Shown: positions 35,915 to 45,170, counted from the stretch's first letter. The stretch: 48,519 bases of DNA from Syntrophaceae bacterium (GCA_003153775.1 PMBI01000028.1:1-48519), one strand, 5' to 3'. The notes: a model not told the origin generated them from the sequence alone. Translations and numbers: made by a program.

Positions 35915-36975
35915 TGACCAAGCGCTGCTATTATGTTTGTCTCGGAGTGGATCGACAGGCTGCGGACGAGGAAATAAAAAAAAATTATAGAAAACTAGCC
36001 ATGCAGTATCACCCGGACAGAAACCCGGGCGATAAAGAGGCCGAGGAGAAATTCAAGGAAGCGGCTGAGGCTTACGGAGTATTAAGCGATAGAGAGAAGA
36101 GGGATATCTATGACCGTTACGGCCATGAGGGACTAAACGGCACAGGATTCAGAGGCTTCTCGGGTTTTGAAGACATATTTTCAAGTTTTGGCGATATCTT
36201 CGAAGACATCTTCGGATTTGGCGCCGGACGTGCGGGGTCTCGGACATCGCAGCGTGCCGGGGCCGATCTCCGTTATGATCTCAAAATATCGTTTATGGAC
36301 GCTGCCTTCGGCACTTCCAGGGATATCGAAGTGAAAAAGACCCAAAGATGCTCCGCGTGCCGTGGCACGGGCGCAGCACCGGGAAGTGCGCCGGAGACGT
36401 GCCGCCAATGCGCAGGCAGAGGCCAAGTCACGCAATCAAGCGGCTTCTTCACGATCAGCACTACATGCCCTCAATGCAGGGGACAGGGCAGGGTCATAAC
36501 GAAATTGTGCCCGGAATGCATGGGATCGGGCAGGGAGAGAGTCACGAAGACTGTCCATCTGAAGATACCGGCCGGCGTTGAAACAGGTTCACGGTTGAGA
36601 CTCCGCGGAGAAGGGGAAGATGGAGAATACGGCGGATCTCAAGGCGATCTCTATGTGTTCATCCATGCGGAGGCCCATGAATTTTTCGAGAGAAGAGATA
36701 ACAATATATATTGCCAGATCCCTATTTCATTTGTCCAGGCTACTCTGGGAGCAACGATTGAGGTGCCGACCCTCAAGGGTACTGAAAAAGTCAAGATTAC
36801 ACGGGGAACCCAGAATGGCGCCATCTTTCGTCTAAAAGGAAAGGGCATCCCAAACATCAGAGGATACGGACGCGGGGACCAGATTATTGAAACTATAGTC
36901 ACGATACCTGTCAATCTCAGTAAGAAGCAGGAAGAGCTTCTGAGAGATTTTGCCAAATTGAGCGGCGAATCATGA
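35914..36975 (+). CDS. dnaJ: Chaperone protein DnaJ (type I Hsp40)
   Basis: 353 residues. The J-domain (about 5-70) holds the HPD motif in [11 protein letters not shown] Gly/Phe-rich linker follows ([18 protein letters not shown]). The zinc-finger domain has all four CxxCxGxG-type repeats ([32 protein letters not shown]), then the substrate-binding C-terminal domain. It stimulates DnaK and holds unfolded proteins. It is slightly shorter than E. coli DnaJ. DnaK and GrpE are not adjacent; the only partner is the TPR-like gene it overlaps. An extra Cys pair at the N-terminus (KRCYYVCLG) replaces the usual DYYEVLG. Confidence 0.94.
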   Translation: MTKRCYYVCLGVDRQAADEEIKKNYRKLAMQYHPDRNPGDKEAEEKFKEAAEAYGVLSDREKRDIYDRYGHEGLNGTGFRGFSGFEDIFSSFGDIFEDIFGFGAGRAGSRTSQRAGADLRYDLKISFMDAAFGTSRDIEVKKTQRCSACRGTGAAPGSAPETCRQCAGRGQVTQSSGFFTISTTCPQCRGQGRVITKLCPECMGSGRERVTKTVHLKIPAGVETGSRLRLRGEGEDGEYGGSQGDLYVFIHAEAHEFFERRDNNIYCQIPISFVQATLGATIEVPTLKGTEKVKITRGTQNGAIFRLKGKGIPNIRGYGRGDQIIETIVTIPVNLSKKQEELLRDFAKLSGES

Positions 36976-37118
36976 TCCCCCTCTGGCCTGCAAATCAATG
37001 CTTTTGAGATGCTGCAGAAAGTCCTGCAATACTACCCATCGGCACGCCCCGCCTGTAAGAAGTTCTCAATAAGAAAAAATGGACAATTGGTAAAACATCA
37101 TTTATAAGGATACTGATT

Positions 37119-37247
37119 GCTGTTTCCGCATCTCGTCCACACGGACCGGACCGAGATATGACTATGCGAAAATAGAATCCCCGCGTCTTTTCTTGCACTG
37201 CTGTTACGGGGAGATCAATCCGCATTCATGTTGAGGACGGAAACAGC
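37119..37247 (+). ncRNA. Possible structured RNA or 5' leader upstream of a DUF3568 lipoprotein gene
   Basis: Lies in the 323-bp gap 36976-37298, which has no supported gene. Ten base pairs GCTGTTTCCG/CGGAAACAGC (37119-37128 with 37238-37247) close a region with two internal hairpins: ATCTCG/CGAGAT (37130-37135 with 37152-37157, extended inward by TCC/GGA) and TCCCCG/CGGGGA (37178-37183 with 37207-37212). That makes a three-way-junction-like fold ending 51 nt before the next gene. No known class is recognised, and the fold is from pairing alone. Confidence 0.3.
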
Positions 37248-37298
37248 CGTGAAAAAGCAAAAATTACAATAACCGATTTTTCTTGGAAAGGAGGTTTT

Positions 37299-37703
37299 AT
37301 GATCATACGAAAAAACTGGTTAGCATTATTAATCATTGTAATTTTCTTCACTTCCGGCTGCCCTGCAGCGTTCGTAGGCGGCGCTGCCGTCGGCGCAGGT
37401 TCGGGAACATACTTCTACATCAACGGCGAGCTCAAAACGGACTACTACTATTCTTTCGACAAGGTATGGTCAGCCTGCGAAAAAACCGTGGCAGATTTGC
37501 GTGGTTTGGATGTAGAGCCCCTCAAGGAGATAGGTTCAGGGAAGATTACCGCGATGATTGAAAATGAAAAGGTTCAGATCACCGCAAATTATAAGACAAA
37601 GAATGTCACCACCGTTTCCGTTCGGGTGGGCGTCATCGGTGACAAACTTGCATCACAGCTCCTGCATGATAAGATCGCTGATAACCTCACGAGAAAGAAG
37701 TGA
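37299..37703 (+). CDS. DUF3568-family lipoprotein
   Basis: 134 residues. The signal peptide ends in the lipobox FTSGC (about Cys21), followed by a glycine-rich stretch (AAFVGGAAVGAGSGTYFYINGELK) and the DUF3568 core with a YSFDKVWSACEKTVADL helix. Members are small periplasmic lipoproteins of unknown role, common in deltaproteobacteria. An AAAGGAGG ribosome site precedes the ATG. It is followed 43 bp later by a flippase-like gene on the same strand. Confidence 0.8.
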   Translation: MIIRKNWLALLIIVIFFTSGCPAAFVGGAAVGAGSGTYFYINGELKTDYYYSFDKVWSACEKTVADLRGLDVEPLKEIGSGKITAMIENEKVQITANYKTKNVTTVSVRVGVIGDKLASQLLHDKIADNLTRKK

Positions 37704-37746
37704 CGGCGGAATCCATGCCGTCTCTATTCGTTGACAGGAATATGTG

Positions 37747-38718
37747 ATGAAAAAAAAACTGGCGGTGGGAATAACTCTCGGCGCTATTCTCGTCTATCTG
37801 TCTATCAGGGGCATCAATTTTCACGACGTCGCTCAAGGCTTCAGAACTATAAGATATGGATATGTGCTGCCTGTATTGATCATCATGTTTATCCTACAGG
37901 TCTTGAAGTCCGTGCGATGGGGAGTCATATTGAGTCCCATAGTCAAGGTCGATCAGCTCTCGCTTTTCTCCGTCACAAGCGTAGGATTCTTAGCCATTAT
38001 CGCCATCCCGGCGCGCCTCGGTGAACTGGCGCGTCCCTATCTGATCACAAAGAAATGTCATATCCGCATGTCCGCCGCCGTCGGCACTATTCTTGTGGAG
38101 CGCGTCTTTGATTGTCTGACGGTACTATTGATATTCCTTCTTGCGTTATTCTTCACACCATTTCCGCCGTGGCTGATCAGATCCGGTATTGTTTTTTTCC
38201 TTATCACTCTGGTCATATTGATCGGCATGATATTCATGATATTGAAAAGGGAGGTGTCTCTCAGGGTTCTAAATTCGACTTGCAGGAGGCTCCCCGAAAG
38301 ATATAACCTGAAACTGAACCATTTGTTCCATCAATTCATCGACGGATTCAAGATCATAACTGAACCCAAACTGCTCTTCTATGTGATCTCTTTATCTATC
38401 GTGACATGGCTGATGGACGTCGTTGCGATATATTTCATGTTTTTAGCCTTCGGCCTTACCGTGCCGCTTGCCGCTCCCTTTGTCGTGATGATTATCCTTA
38501 TGATCGGAATCAGCATACCTGCGGCGCCGGGTTTCGTAGGTAATTGGCATTATTCCTGTATCCTGGGACTTTCCCTATTCGGAATTCCCAAGGCAGAGGC
38601 CTTAACCTTCTCTGTTGTGTTTCACGTCATATGCGTGGGAATAATCATCATCCTCGGATTGATATTTCTGCCCTCAAACAAATTTTCTCTCTCCGATCTG
38701 AGCCGGCAGGAAAATTAA
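37747..38718 (+). CDS. Flippase-like integral membrane protein (LPG synthase TM region family)
   Basis: 323 residues, about eight membrane helices, matching the UPF0104/lysylphosphatidylglycerol-synthase transmembrane family. Characteristic stretches are KSVRWGVILSPI, IPARLGELARPYLI, VERVFDCLTVLL and SIPAAPGFVGNWHYSCI. Such proteins without the catalytic C-domain are thought to move lipids or glycolipids across the inner membrane; the substrate is unknown. The ATG at 37747 is preferred over the GTG one codon earlier because AGGA sits 7 nt upstream. It ends 4 bp from the convergent response regulator. Confidence 0.86.
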   Translation: MKKKLAVGITLGAILVYLSIRGINFHDVAQGFRTIRYGYVLPVLIIMFILQVLKSVRWGVILSPIVKVDQLSLFSVTSVGFLAIIAIPARLGELARPYLITKKCHIRMSAAVGTILVERVFDCLTVLLIFLLALFFTPFPPWLIRSGIVFFLITLVILIGMIFMILKREVSLRVLNSTCRRLPERYNLKLNHLFHQFIDGFKIITEPKLLFYVISLSIVTWLMDVVAIYFMFLAFGLTVPLAAPFVVMIILMIGISIPAAPGFVGNWHYSCILGLSLFGIPKAEALTFSVVFHVICVGIIIILGLIFLPSNKFSLSDLSRQEN

Positions 38719-38722
38719 TCTT

Positions 38723-40093
38723 CTATTGTTTCGGTGTATCGTCGAGACCGTATCTTTTGATTTTCCTGTGAAGGTTGCTCCGCTCCAAGCCGATGGACTC
38801 CGCAGTCTTTGAGATATTTCCATCAAACTCCTTCAGTTTTTTTATTATATATTCTTTCTCAAAATCCATTTTTGCCGTTCTGAAAGAGTCCGACGCAAAT
38901 AACGGAAGACCTGCTTCCGGAATTTCATGGCTTCCTTCCGTCAATAGAGGAATGTCTTTCGCCGCAATCACGTCTTGCGGAATCATGATGACGAGCCGTT
39001 CGATAAAATTTTTCAACTCCCTCACGTTACCCGGCCAATCATGCTCCATAAGCTTGGCCAAGGCGTCATCGGCGATGGTCTTTTCATCCTCATGTTCTTT
39101 CAGACTGAATTCTTTTAGAAACCAGTTTGTCAATACGGGAATATCTTCTTTCCGTTCTCTCAAAGGGGGAACCCGGAGAGGTATGACGTTAAGCCTGTAG
39201 TAGAGATCCTGCCTGAATCTGCCCGCTTCCATCTCCAGTTCAAGATCCTTGTTAGTGGCAGCGAGCACTCGGACATCCGTAGGTATGAACGTGTTTCCTC
39301 CCACCCGCTCAAATTTCTTTTCCTGAAGAATTCTGAGAATCTTCGCCTGAGCCTTCAGGCTCATGTCCGCTACTTCATCGAGGAAGATAGTCCCTTCATG
39401 AGCAAGGTCAAATTTCCCCCTCTTTTTCTCAGTTGCACCTGTAAACGAGCCCTTTTCATGGCCGAATAGTTCACTTTCTATCAGGTCCTCCGGAATGGCT
39501 GCACAGTTTACTTCAACAAAAGGCTTATATACCCTCTTGCTCAACCTGTGTATCGATCGCGCAACCAGTTCCTTTCCCGTCCCGTTTTCCCCCATGATCA
39601 GGATCCATGCATTTGTGGGCGCTACGATGCTGATCATTTCTTTCAATTCGAGTATCGGAGCACTGTTACCCGTAAGCTCATAGTCCTGGCTGATTTTCTG
39701 CTTTAATAATTTGTTTTCCTCTTCCAGATTAATCAACTCGAACACATGATTGACAATGAGTATCACCTTTTCCATGGAAAGGGGCTTTTCAAAAAAATCG
39801 AAAGCCCCGAGCTTCGTAGCCTTAACCGCAGTTTCAATAGTTCCATGGCCGGATATCATTATAACCCTTATCTGCGGATATTGTGCCTTGATCGTCTTCA
39901 GGGTCTCGATGCCGTCGATGCCCGGAAGCCATATATCCAAGATAACAAGACTCGGCAGTTCTTCCTTGACAACTTTAAGGGCTTCTTCGCCCGAAGCCGC
40001 CGTCAGGACTTCATATCCCTCATCTGTGAGGATCGACCCCAGGGACTGGCAGATACTCTTTTCATCATCTACAATCAGTACTGTTTTTTGCAT
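38723..40093 (-). CDS. ntrX: Sigma-54-dependent response regulator, NtrX-like
   Basis: 456 residues. The receiver carries Asp53 in LVILDIWLPGIDG, the AAA+ domain has Walker A GENGTGKE, the sigma-54 loop GSFTGATEKKRG and Walker B IFLDEVADMS, and a Fis-type helix-turn-helix ends the protein (GNISKTAESIGLERSNLHRKI). The order and the NtrY-like kinase 54 bp upstream suggest NtrX. Note the Walker A Asn (GENGTGKE) in place of the common Ser. NtrX in other bacteria controls nitrogen, envelope and redox genes; targets here are unknown. Confidence 0.9.
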   Translation of the reverse strand: MQKTVLIVDDEKSICQSLGSILTDEGYEVLTAASGEEALKVVKEELPSLVILDIWLPGIDGIETLKTIKAQYPQIRVIMISGHGTIETAVKATKLGAFDFFEKPLSMEKVILIVNHVFELINLEEENKLLKQKISQDYELTGNSAPILELKEMISIVAPTNAWILIMGENGTGKELVARSIHRLSKRVYKPFVEVNCAAIPEDLIESELFGHEKGSFTGATEKKRGKFDLAHEGTIFLDEVADMSLKAQAKILRILQEKKFERVGGNTFIPTDVRVLAATNKDLELEMEAGRFRQDLYYRLNVIPLRVPPLRERKEDIPVLTNWFLKEFSLKEHEDEKTIADDALAKLMEHDWPGNVRELKNFIERLVIMIPQDVIAAKDIPLLTEGSHEIPEAGLPLFASDSFRTAKMDFEKEYIIKKLKEFDGNISKTAESIGLERSNLHRKIKRYGLDDTPKQ

Positions 40094-40147
40094 AATTCGA
40101 CAAAGACCTGTTAATCTATTTTAGATCGGACAAATTATTGATAACCT

Positions 40148-42391
40148 TTAGGCTGAATCAGTGCCCTCCGGGATCGGCAGCTCGAAAGCCACAATTGTCC
40201 CTGTGGGCACATTATCCCGGACGCTCACATGACCGTGGTGATCCGATATAATCGTGCTCACTATAGCAAGACCCAGCCCCGTGCCGGTTCTTTTCGTGGA
40301 AAAGTAGGGTTCGAACATCTTCGCCTTGTAACTGTAAGGCACACCATAACCGTCGTCTGCAACTTCAACTTTGGCTTTCCTGTGGCCCTTATCAAAGGTG
40401 GTTCTGACCACAATATGACCATTATTCTTGCTTACGGCGGCAACCGCATTATCCAAAAGATTGACCATGACGCGCTTAATCTGTTCTGAGTCGATATTCA
40501 ATTTCGGCATATCCTGATCCGTCTGAAATTCAAAACCGATATCTTTGTGAGCATCCTGAAAAAGAACGACGGAATCGCTTATCACCTCGTTGAGATCGTT
40601 GAGAACAGGGCTGGTGACAGGAAGTTGGGCATAACGGGAAAAGGCATTGACCAAGTTCTTTAACACGTCAACCTGATCTATTATTGTCTTGGTGCATTCG
40701 TGAAAAATTGCGCCGTCATCACCGAGGCTTTCACCATACTTCTTCTGCAGTCGCTGGGCCGAGAGTTGGACAGGCGTCAATGGATTCTTGATCTCGTGGG
40801 CCATCCTCCGGGCAACCTCTCTCCATGCAGCCGCTCTTTCGGCCTTGCTGATCTGCGTGAGGTCTTCGAAAACAACCACCATGCCCATATAGTTGCCGTC
40901 ATCGTCGCTTATCCGCGTTATCGTCATCAGCACGGTGAGCACCTTGCCTTTGAGCATCAACTCCAATTGTCTTTCTATGAAATTTGTTCCGTTCTCTCTC
41001 AGTTCCCGCGACAATTCATCCACTAAAGCCAGATGTTCGGCAATTAACACATCCTGGAATCGTCTGTTAAGGACTTTTTCCGTCTTTATGTCAAACATCC
41101 TTTCAGCGGCTTTGTTGATTATTGTGATGACGTCATTACGATCAATCGAAACAACCCCGGCGGAGACGTTGCCGAGAACTGTTTCCATATACTTTCTCCG
41201 TTGCTCAAGGTCTATGTTCGCCTGTTCCAGTCCTTCTTTACTTCTTTTCAGGTCTTTGGTCATCTTATTGAAGGAATCGACGAGAATCCCTATTTCGTCG
41301 TCTGCCACGATATCGATCTGATGGTCCAGTTCCCCACGGGCCACCTTGTTCGTTGCCAGAGCGAGATCCTGTAAGGGCACTGTAATGCCTTTGGCAAGAT
41401 ACAGTCCAAACCATGTCGCGGAAAAGATGACTAAAAATGTTACGATGAAAAGCGTAATTATATAGGTGAACTTTATGGGATTCTTCAACAGCGTAATCTG
41501 TCCATACTGCTCGGCCGTCTTAGAAATGATTCCCATCCTGTTTACAAGCTCTTTGGGGATATGATAATTGACCGCAACGACGCCGATGACCTCCCCCGGA
41601 CTCACGAAGGAATAGATAGGCGCCACGCCGCGAATCAAATCACCGACATCCGATGATTCCACAACAGACACTTCCTGACCTGTAAAAACGTCTTCGAGCA
41701 TCTTGGGGCTGAGCGGCTTGGGCTCGATGTTGGGATTGTCGGGGTCCCTCACGAGGAGTCCCCGCTCCTGGTTGTTAAAATAAACCTCAAGCAACCCCAG
41801 CTTATAATTCTTCTGGCGCTGTTCAATTAAGGCTTTCAGATATTCCGCCCTCTCCTGGTCGTACAGGCGATTTTTCGTGACGTCAGAACTGATCTGCCTG
41901 GCATAATATTTAGCTTGATCGGCGGATTGCTGATAATAGAGGTGGGCGACTTCAACGGTCTTGTTTAGCGCGTCTCCGATTGTGATGTTAAACCAGCTCT
42001 CTATGCTGTATGAAAAGACGCTGATGGCGACTAAGAACAGAGTCACCGTAGGAATCAGGGATAAGCCGACGAACGCAGCCACGAGCTTAGTCCGGAGCTT
42101 CGATCCCAGGACGCCGCGCTTGCTTTCGAAAAGCAGTTTGACGACATTTCTGACTATCAGAAAAACGAGAAGGAGTATAAGAATTACGAGTATCAGGATG
42201 ATATTGATATTCAGTATCAGCCCAAAGATGAGCACATTGTTCGATATGGGAAGAATGGCTCCAGTGCGAGAAAATTGAACCCCCAGCAGGCTTACCATGA
42301 CAATGAGAAGGATGATGACAACAATGATTATGCGTTCTCTTCTGCGCCTTCTTAATTCCCGATCATCCTTGATTAAATGGTCCCTAAACAT
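40148..42391 (-). CDS. ntrY: Membrane sensor histidine kinase, NtrY-like
   Basis: About 747 residues. Several N-terminal transmembrane helices (about 20-110) precede an extracytoplasmic sensing region and another helix, then a HAMP linker (LAKGITVPLQDLALATNKVARGEL), a PAS domain (VLGNVSAGVVSIDRNDVITIINKAAERMF), HisKA with His532 in RRMAHEIKNPLTPVQ, and a HATPase (NLLDNAVAAVS, GTGLGLAIV). This is the NtrY architecture. The frame can open at TTG 42421, overlapping the upstream gene by 25 bp, but ATG 42391 just after that gene's stop is simpler. It pairs with the NtrX-like gene. Confidence 0.9.
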   Translation of the reverse strand: MFRDHLIKDDRELRRRRRERIIIVVIILLIVMVSLLGVQFSRTGAILPISNNVLIFGLILNINIILILVILILLLVFLIVRNVVKLLFESKRGVLGSKLRTKLVAAFVGLSLIPTVTLFLVAISVFSYSIESWFNITIGDALNKTVEVAHLYYQQSADQAKYYARQISSDVTKNRLYDQERAEYLKALIEQRQKNYKLGLLEVYFNNQERGLLVRDPDNPNIEPKPLSPKMLEDVFTGQEVSVVESSDVGDLIRGVAPIYSFVSPGEVIGVVAVNYHIPKELVNRMGIISKTAEQYGQITLLKNPIKFTYIITLFIVTFLVIFSATWFGLYLAKGITVPLQDLALATNKVARGELDHQIDIVADDEIGILVDSFNKMTKDLKRSKEGLEQANIDLEQRRKYMETVLGNVSAGVVSIDRNDVITIINKAAERMFDIKTEKVLNRRFQDVLIAEHLALVDELSRELRENGTNFIERQLELMLKGKVLTVLMTITRISDDDGNYMGMVVVFEDLTQISKAERAAAWREVARRMAHEIKNPLTPVQLSAQRLQKKYGESLGDDGAIFHECTKTIIDQVDVLKNLVNAFSRYAQLPVTSPVLNDLNEVISDSVVLFQDAHKDIGFEFQTDQDMPKLNIDSEQIKRVMVNLLDNAVAAVSKNNGHIVVRTTFDKGHRKAKVEVADDGYGVPYSYKAKMFEPYFSTKRTGTGLGLAIVSTIISDHHGHVSVRDNVPTGTIVAFELPIPEGTDSA

Positions 42392-42396
42392 GCCTA

Positions 42397-42960
42397 TTAA
42401 CCAATCCTCTGTCGGTACCAATCAGTCTCAAAATCCCATAGTGAGACGAAAAATAAGACATATTCCATGTGCATGGGAAGCCGTATTTTATCAAGTTTGG
42501 CCTTGACCATGACGTAGTAAGATTTGTCTTTCGACAAATCCTTCGCAGAGGCCAACACAATGCCGTTCAGTTCTGACATGGCCTTTTTGGCTGCATCAAA
42601 ATCCTGGAATTCCGATTGCTTATATCCTTCCATTGACGAGACATAAAAAACCTTCTTCACATTGTCATACTTAATTGTTTGTTTGACAATCACACCGGAT
42701 ATCTTCTCGTCGATCGAGTTCGGCCTCTCCTGATAAAGATCAAGTAAAAAAGTAAACGTCGTAGGAACACCTGCCAGGATGGCTGACTCCATCCTTTTCG
42801 TATAACAGTTAGTCACTTTCGCATAGACCATGACCTGATCATCACTGTCGGTAATGACAATATCCGCTATCCTCGCGTCCCGACGATATGAACTTAGGGG
42901 AAAAACAAGAAAACAATAACAGGCAAGGAATACAGCTAAAAGAAGAACTGGTTTACGCAT
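42397..42960 (-). CDS. DUF4390-family protein
   Basis: 187 residues from ATG 42960 (seven more if ATG 42981 is used). One N-terminal hydrophobic segment (VLLLAVFLACYCFLVFPL) acts as signal or anchor, followed by a periplasmic domain with the DUF4390 pattern: a beta-rich start (IADIVITDSDDQVMVYAKV), the AILAGVPTTFTFLLDLYQ stretch, and a C-terminal WDFETDWYRQ motif. DUF4390 genes often precede NtrY/NtrX in deltaproteobacteria, as here, so it may affect that sensor. Function is not known. Confidence 0.82.
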   Translation of the reverse strand: MRKPVLLLAVFLACYCFLVFPLSSYRRDARIADIVITDSDDQVMVYAKVTNCYTKRMESAILAGVPTTFTFLLDLYQERPNSIDEKISGVIVKQTIKYDNVKKVFYVSSMEGYKQSEFQDFDAAKKAMSELNGIVLASAKDLSKDKSYYVMVKAKLDKIRLPMHMEYVLFFVSLWDFETDWYRQRIG

Positions 42961-43069
42961 ACAAGCGCCCTGCGCCGGCATGAGTCATCATAGGGGCACA
43001 TAAATATATTGTGAGAAATCTCCCGTTCACTACTCGAAACATATTGCAGAGCCGTAAGATGCGTCTCAT
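42953..43069 (-). CDS. Possible 38-codon leader ORF before the DUF4390 gene
   Basis: ATG 43067-43069 has AAGAGG 5 nt upstream and runs to TAA 42953-42955, eight bases inside the DUF4390 gene in another frame. The product is basic at the start (MRRILRLCNMFRV) and would couple translation to the next gene. No family is recognised; it may be chance. Confidence 0.22.
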   Translation of the reverse strand: MRRILRLCNMFRVVNGRFLTIYLCAPMMTHAGAGRLYA

Positions 43070-43198
43070 GTTACCTCTTCATCAAACTATAGATATATTT
43101 ACTGTTTTGATTATTTACACGGTATACTAAGAAACTGCGCTATAAAAAGCAAGTGTAATTTATGGAAGGGTCAGCGGGTGAAAGGCCGTACAAAAACA

Positions 43199-44146
43199 TC
43201 ACGCAACGGGCATAGCAGCATTTACTGTATCGAGGATACTGAAAGACGGAATATTGAGAGACTTGAATTCATCTTCACCGCTGTCTCTGTCAATATGACT
43301 TACCATCTTCCAGCATTCTTGGTGAACCATCAGTTCTTTGAGAAGAAGATTATTTAGCCTGTGTCCCGATTTATACGCCACAAAATGGCCGATGATCGGC
43401 ATGCCTAAAAGCGAGAGGTCGCCGATGGCATCCAGAATCTTATGCTTCACAAATTCATCGTGACATCTCAAACCCTCTTTATTGATCACCCTCCGTTCGT
43501 CCAATACAACGGCGTTCCGGAGGGATCCCCCCAATGCCAAACCTTTTGCCTGGAGATATTCGACATCCTTTAAAAAACCAAAAGTCCGCGCTTGGCAGAT
43601 GTCCCTTTCGTAAGCGACATCGGAAAAAGTCATATCATAAGACTGCTGGCGGATAAGGGGGTGCTCAAAATCAATCCCGTAGGTGATTTTGAACTCCGGC
43701 GACGGCAGCAACATGGCCGTGCCATCTCCTTCAGAGACGGAAATCCTCTTTTGGATCACCAGCAATTTTTTACATTTATCCTGTATCGTCGTGCCGACGT
43801 CCTTTAAGAGGTTAACGAAAGGAAGCGCACTCCCATCCATGATGGGAATCTCAGCAGCATCCACTTCTACAACGGCATTATCAACGCCCATACCGCAAAG
43901 CGCAGAGAGCAAATGTTCAACTGTTGAAACCGTTGCACCATTAAGACCTATGGTTGTAGCCAATATAGTGTCACGGACATTATCGAAATCCGCCTTTATC
44001 CTCACATTACCCGGCAAATCCTTGCGAATGAAGATAATGCCCTCATCGACTCCGGAAGGCTTTATTGTCATGCTGACTTTTCTTCCCGAGTGAAGACCAA
44101 TATTCCGGCAGTTAATTTCGTGTTTGATGGTTCTTTGCAGGTGCAT
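43199..44146 (-). CDS. lpxC: UDP-3-O-acyl-N-acetylglucosamine deacetylase LpxC
   Basis: 315 residues. Catalyses the committed step of lipid A synthesis, so the cell makes lipopolysaccharide. Zinc and substrate motifs are intact: TIKHEINCRNIGLHSG at the N-terminus, VEHLLSALCGMGVDNA with zinc ligand His78, EIPIMDGSALPFV, and the HKILDAIGDLSLLG zinc motif in the second domain. A conserved His also lies near GHFVAYKSGH. It is a single gene here, away from other lpx or cell-division genes. Two palindromes lie 130-160 bp upstream. Confidence 0.96.
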   Translation of the reverse strand: MHLQRTIKHEINCRNIGLHSGRKVSMTIKPSGVDEGIIFIRKDLPGNVRIKADFDNVRDTILATTIGLNGATVSTVEHLLSALCGMGVDNAVVEVDAAEIPIMDGSALPFVNLLKDVGTTIQDKCKKLLVIQKRISVSEGDGTAMLLPSPEFKITYGIDFEHPLIRQQSYDMTFSDVAYERDICQARTFGFLKDVEYLQAKGLALGGSLRNAVVLDERRVINKEGLRCHDEFVKHKILDAIGDLSLLGMPIIGHFVAYKSGHRLNNLLLKELMVHQECWKMVSHIDRDSGEDEFKSLNIPSFSILDTVNAAMPVA

Positions 44147-44274
44147 GTTTACAGCCGTTTAGATTAAAGATACTCGTTCAGTAGCAATTAATATACCAAG
44201 GGGTTTTTAACCGATGGGGCGCACTTATAACACATGTAAGGGATTAAATATACATATTATTTGCTGACAGGTCG

Positions 44275-44309
44275 TTCACAATTGTGAATAATGCGGACCC
44301 ACAATTGTG
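44275..44309. promoter_or_regulatory. Tandem palindromic sites upstream of lpxC
   Basis: TTCACAATTGTGAA (44275-44288) is a perfect 14-bp palindrome, and CACAATTGTG (44300-44309) repeats its 10-bp core with centres 23 bp apart, about two helical turns. A weak promoter facing lpxC could use TTGTGA of the first site. This is the pattern of a dimeric repressor operator, but no regulator is identified. Confidence 0.4.
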
Positions 44310-44381
44310 TGTTGGAAAAGACACAGTATATCCACGACATCACAACATGGACAGCAGCCGAAAAATTCCAATGGTGCATCC

Positions 44382-44957
44382 TTAACTGCATTCGGAAAAT
44401 TCCGCGGACTTCCCTTTGGAGCTCTTCCTCACGGGAAAAAATCTCTCCTTTTCACTGTAGATACACCCGCAATAGGGTTGCCTGTACATGCCCATCTCCT
44501 TGGAAATTCTTATTCCGTCGCTCCAACCGATGCGAAAATCCTGATAGTAGAATTCGATCTGATGCTCAACCGCCAGACTCTCCCCAATCTTCTTGATCAG
44601 CGCGTGATCTTGAAACTTGCTATAGAGCAGGGTCGTGGTAAACCCATCGAACCGTCCTTCCTTGGCTATATCGACCGTGCGCTGCAAACGGTTATAATAA
44701 CAATAGCGACATCTGTCCTTTTCCCTGAATGCAGTATTCCTGAGAAACGCCTCCAAATCATATTCTTCCTCGCATGTCACGTTTAAACAGGATTTATCGG
44801 CGTATTCGGTGAGGGTATCGAGACGTCTCCTGTATTCGCGATAGGGATGGATGTTGGGGTTATAAAATAATCCGCGTACATCGTGACCGTCGGTTCTCAA
44901 TTCCTGAAGCGGGTATATGGTGCAAGGTGCACAGCATATATGCATCAAAAGCTTCAT
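44382..44957 (-). CDS. queH: Epoxyqueuosine reductase QueH (DUF208)
   Basis: 191 residues. Reduces epoxyqueuosine to queuosine in tRNA, the non-homologous replacement of QueG. Family motifs are present: HICCAPC near the start (C8, C9, C12), DRCRYCYYNRL (C83, C86), a TTLLYSKFQDH stretch, and MYRQPYCGCIYSE near the end (two more Cys). These cysteines hold the [4Fe-4S] cluster and redox metal site. No other queuosine gene is adjacent. The C-terminal tail past the last motif is short and basic. Confidence 0.94.
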   Translation of the reverse strand: MKLLMHICCAPCTIYPLQELRTDGHDVRGLFYNPNIHPYREYRRRLDTLTEYADKSCLNVTCEEEYDLEAFLRNTAFREKDRCRYCYYNRLQRTVDIAKEGRFDGFTTTLLYSKFQDHALIKKIGESLAVEHQIEFYYQDFRIGWSDGIRISKEMGMYRQPYCGCIYSEKERFFPVRKSSKGKSAEFSECS

Positions 44958-45005
44958 AACATTTAAATTCTAAATTCTAATATGGAAATTCTAAACAACT
45001 TCAAA

Positions 45006-45122
45006 ATTGAAGCTCTCCGCAGCAAGCTGCGGAGAATCTTCGATTCTTAAGGAACAGTGCCGTTCGTCATTCGCTCGCTTACCCCGTTGCAAGGCTACGG
45101 GGAATGCGCTCGCTACCGAATT
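45006..45122 (-). repeat. Dispersed hairpin repeat, copy B
   Basis: The reverse complement matches 7134-7214 almost throughout (AATTCGGTAGCGAGCG ... GAATGACGAACG ... CCTTAAGAATCGAAGA ... CTTCAAT) but has a 36-bp insert after GCGAGCG. The insert carries its own CCCCGT/ACGGGG stem and ends by repeating GCGAGCGA. The main stem CTCCGCAGC/GCTGCGGAG is perfect here. It occupies the gap between queH and ruvB. Confidence 0.75.
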
Positions 45123-45170
45123 CAAATGCTCAAAACTTTTGGAATTTAAGATTTAGTGCTTAGTATTTGT

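Noticed and set aside
36995-37225. 76-codon minus-strand frame
   Set aside because: It overlaps the potential structured leader and has no ribosome site or family match.
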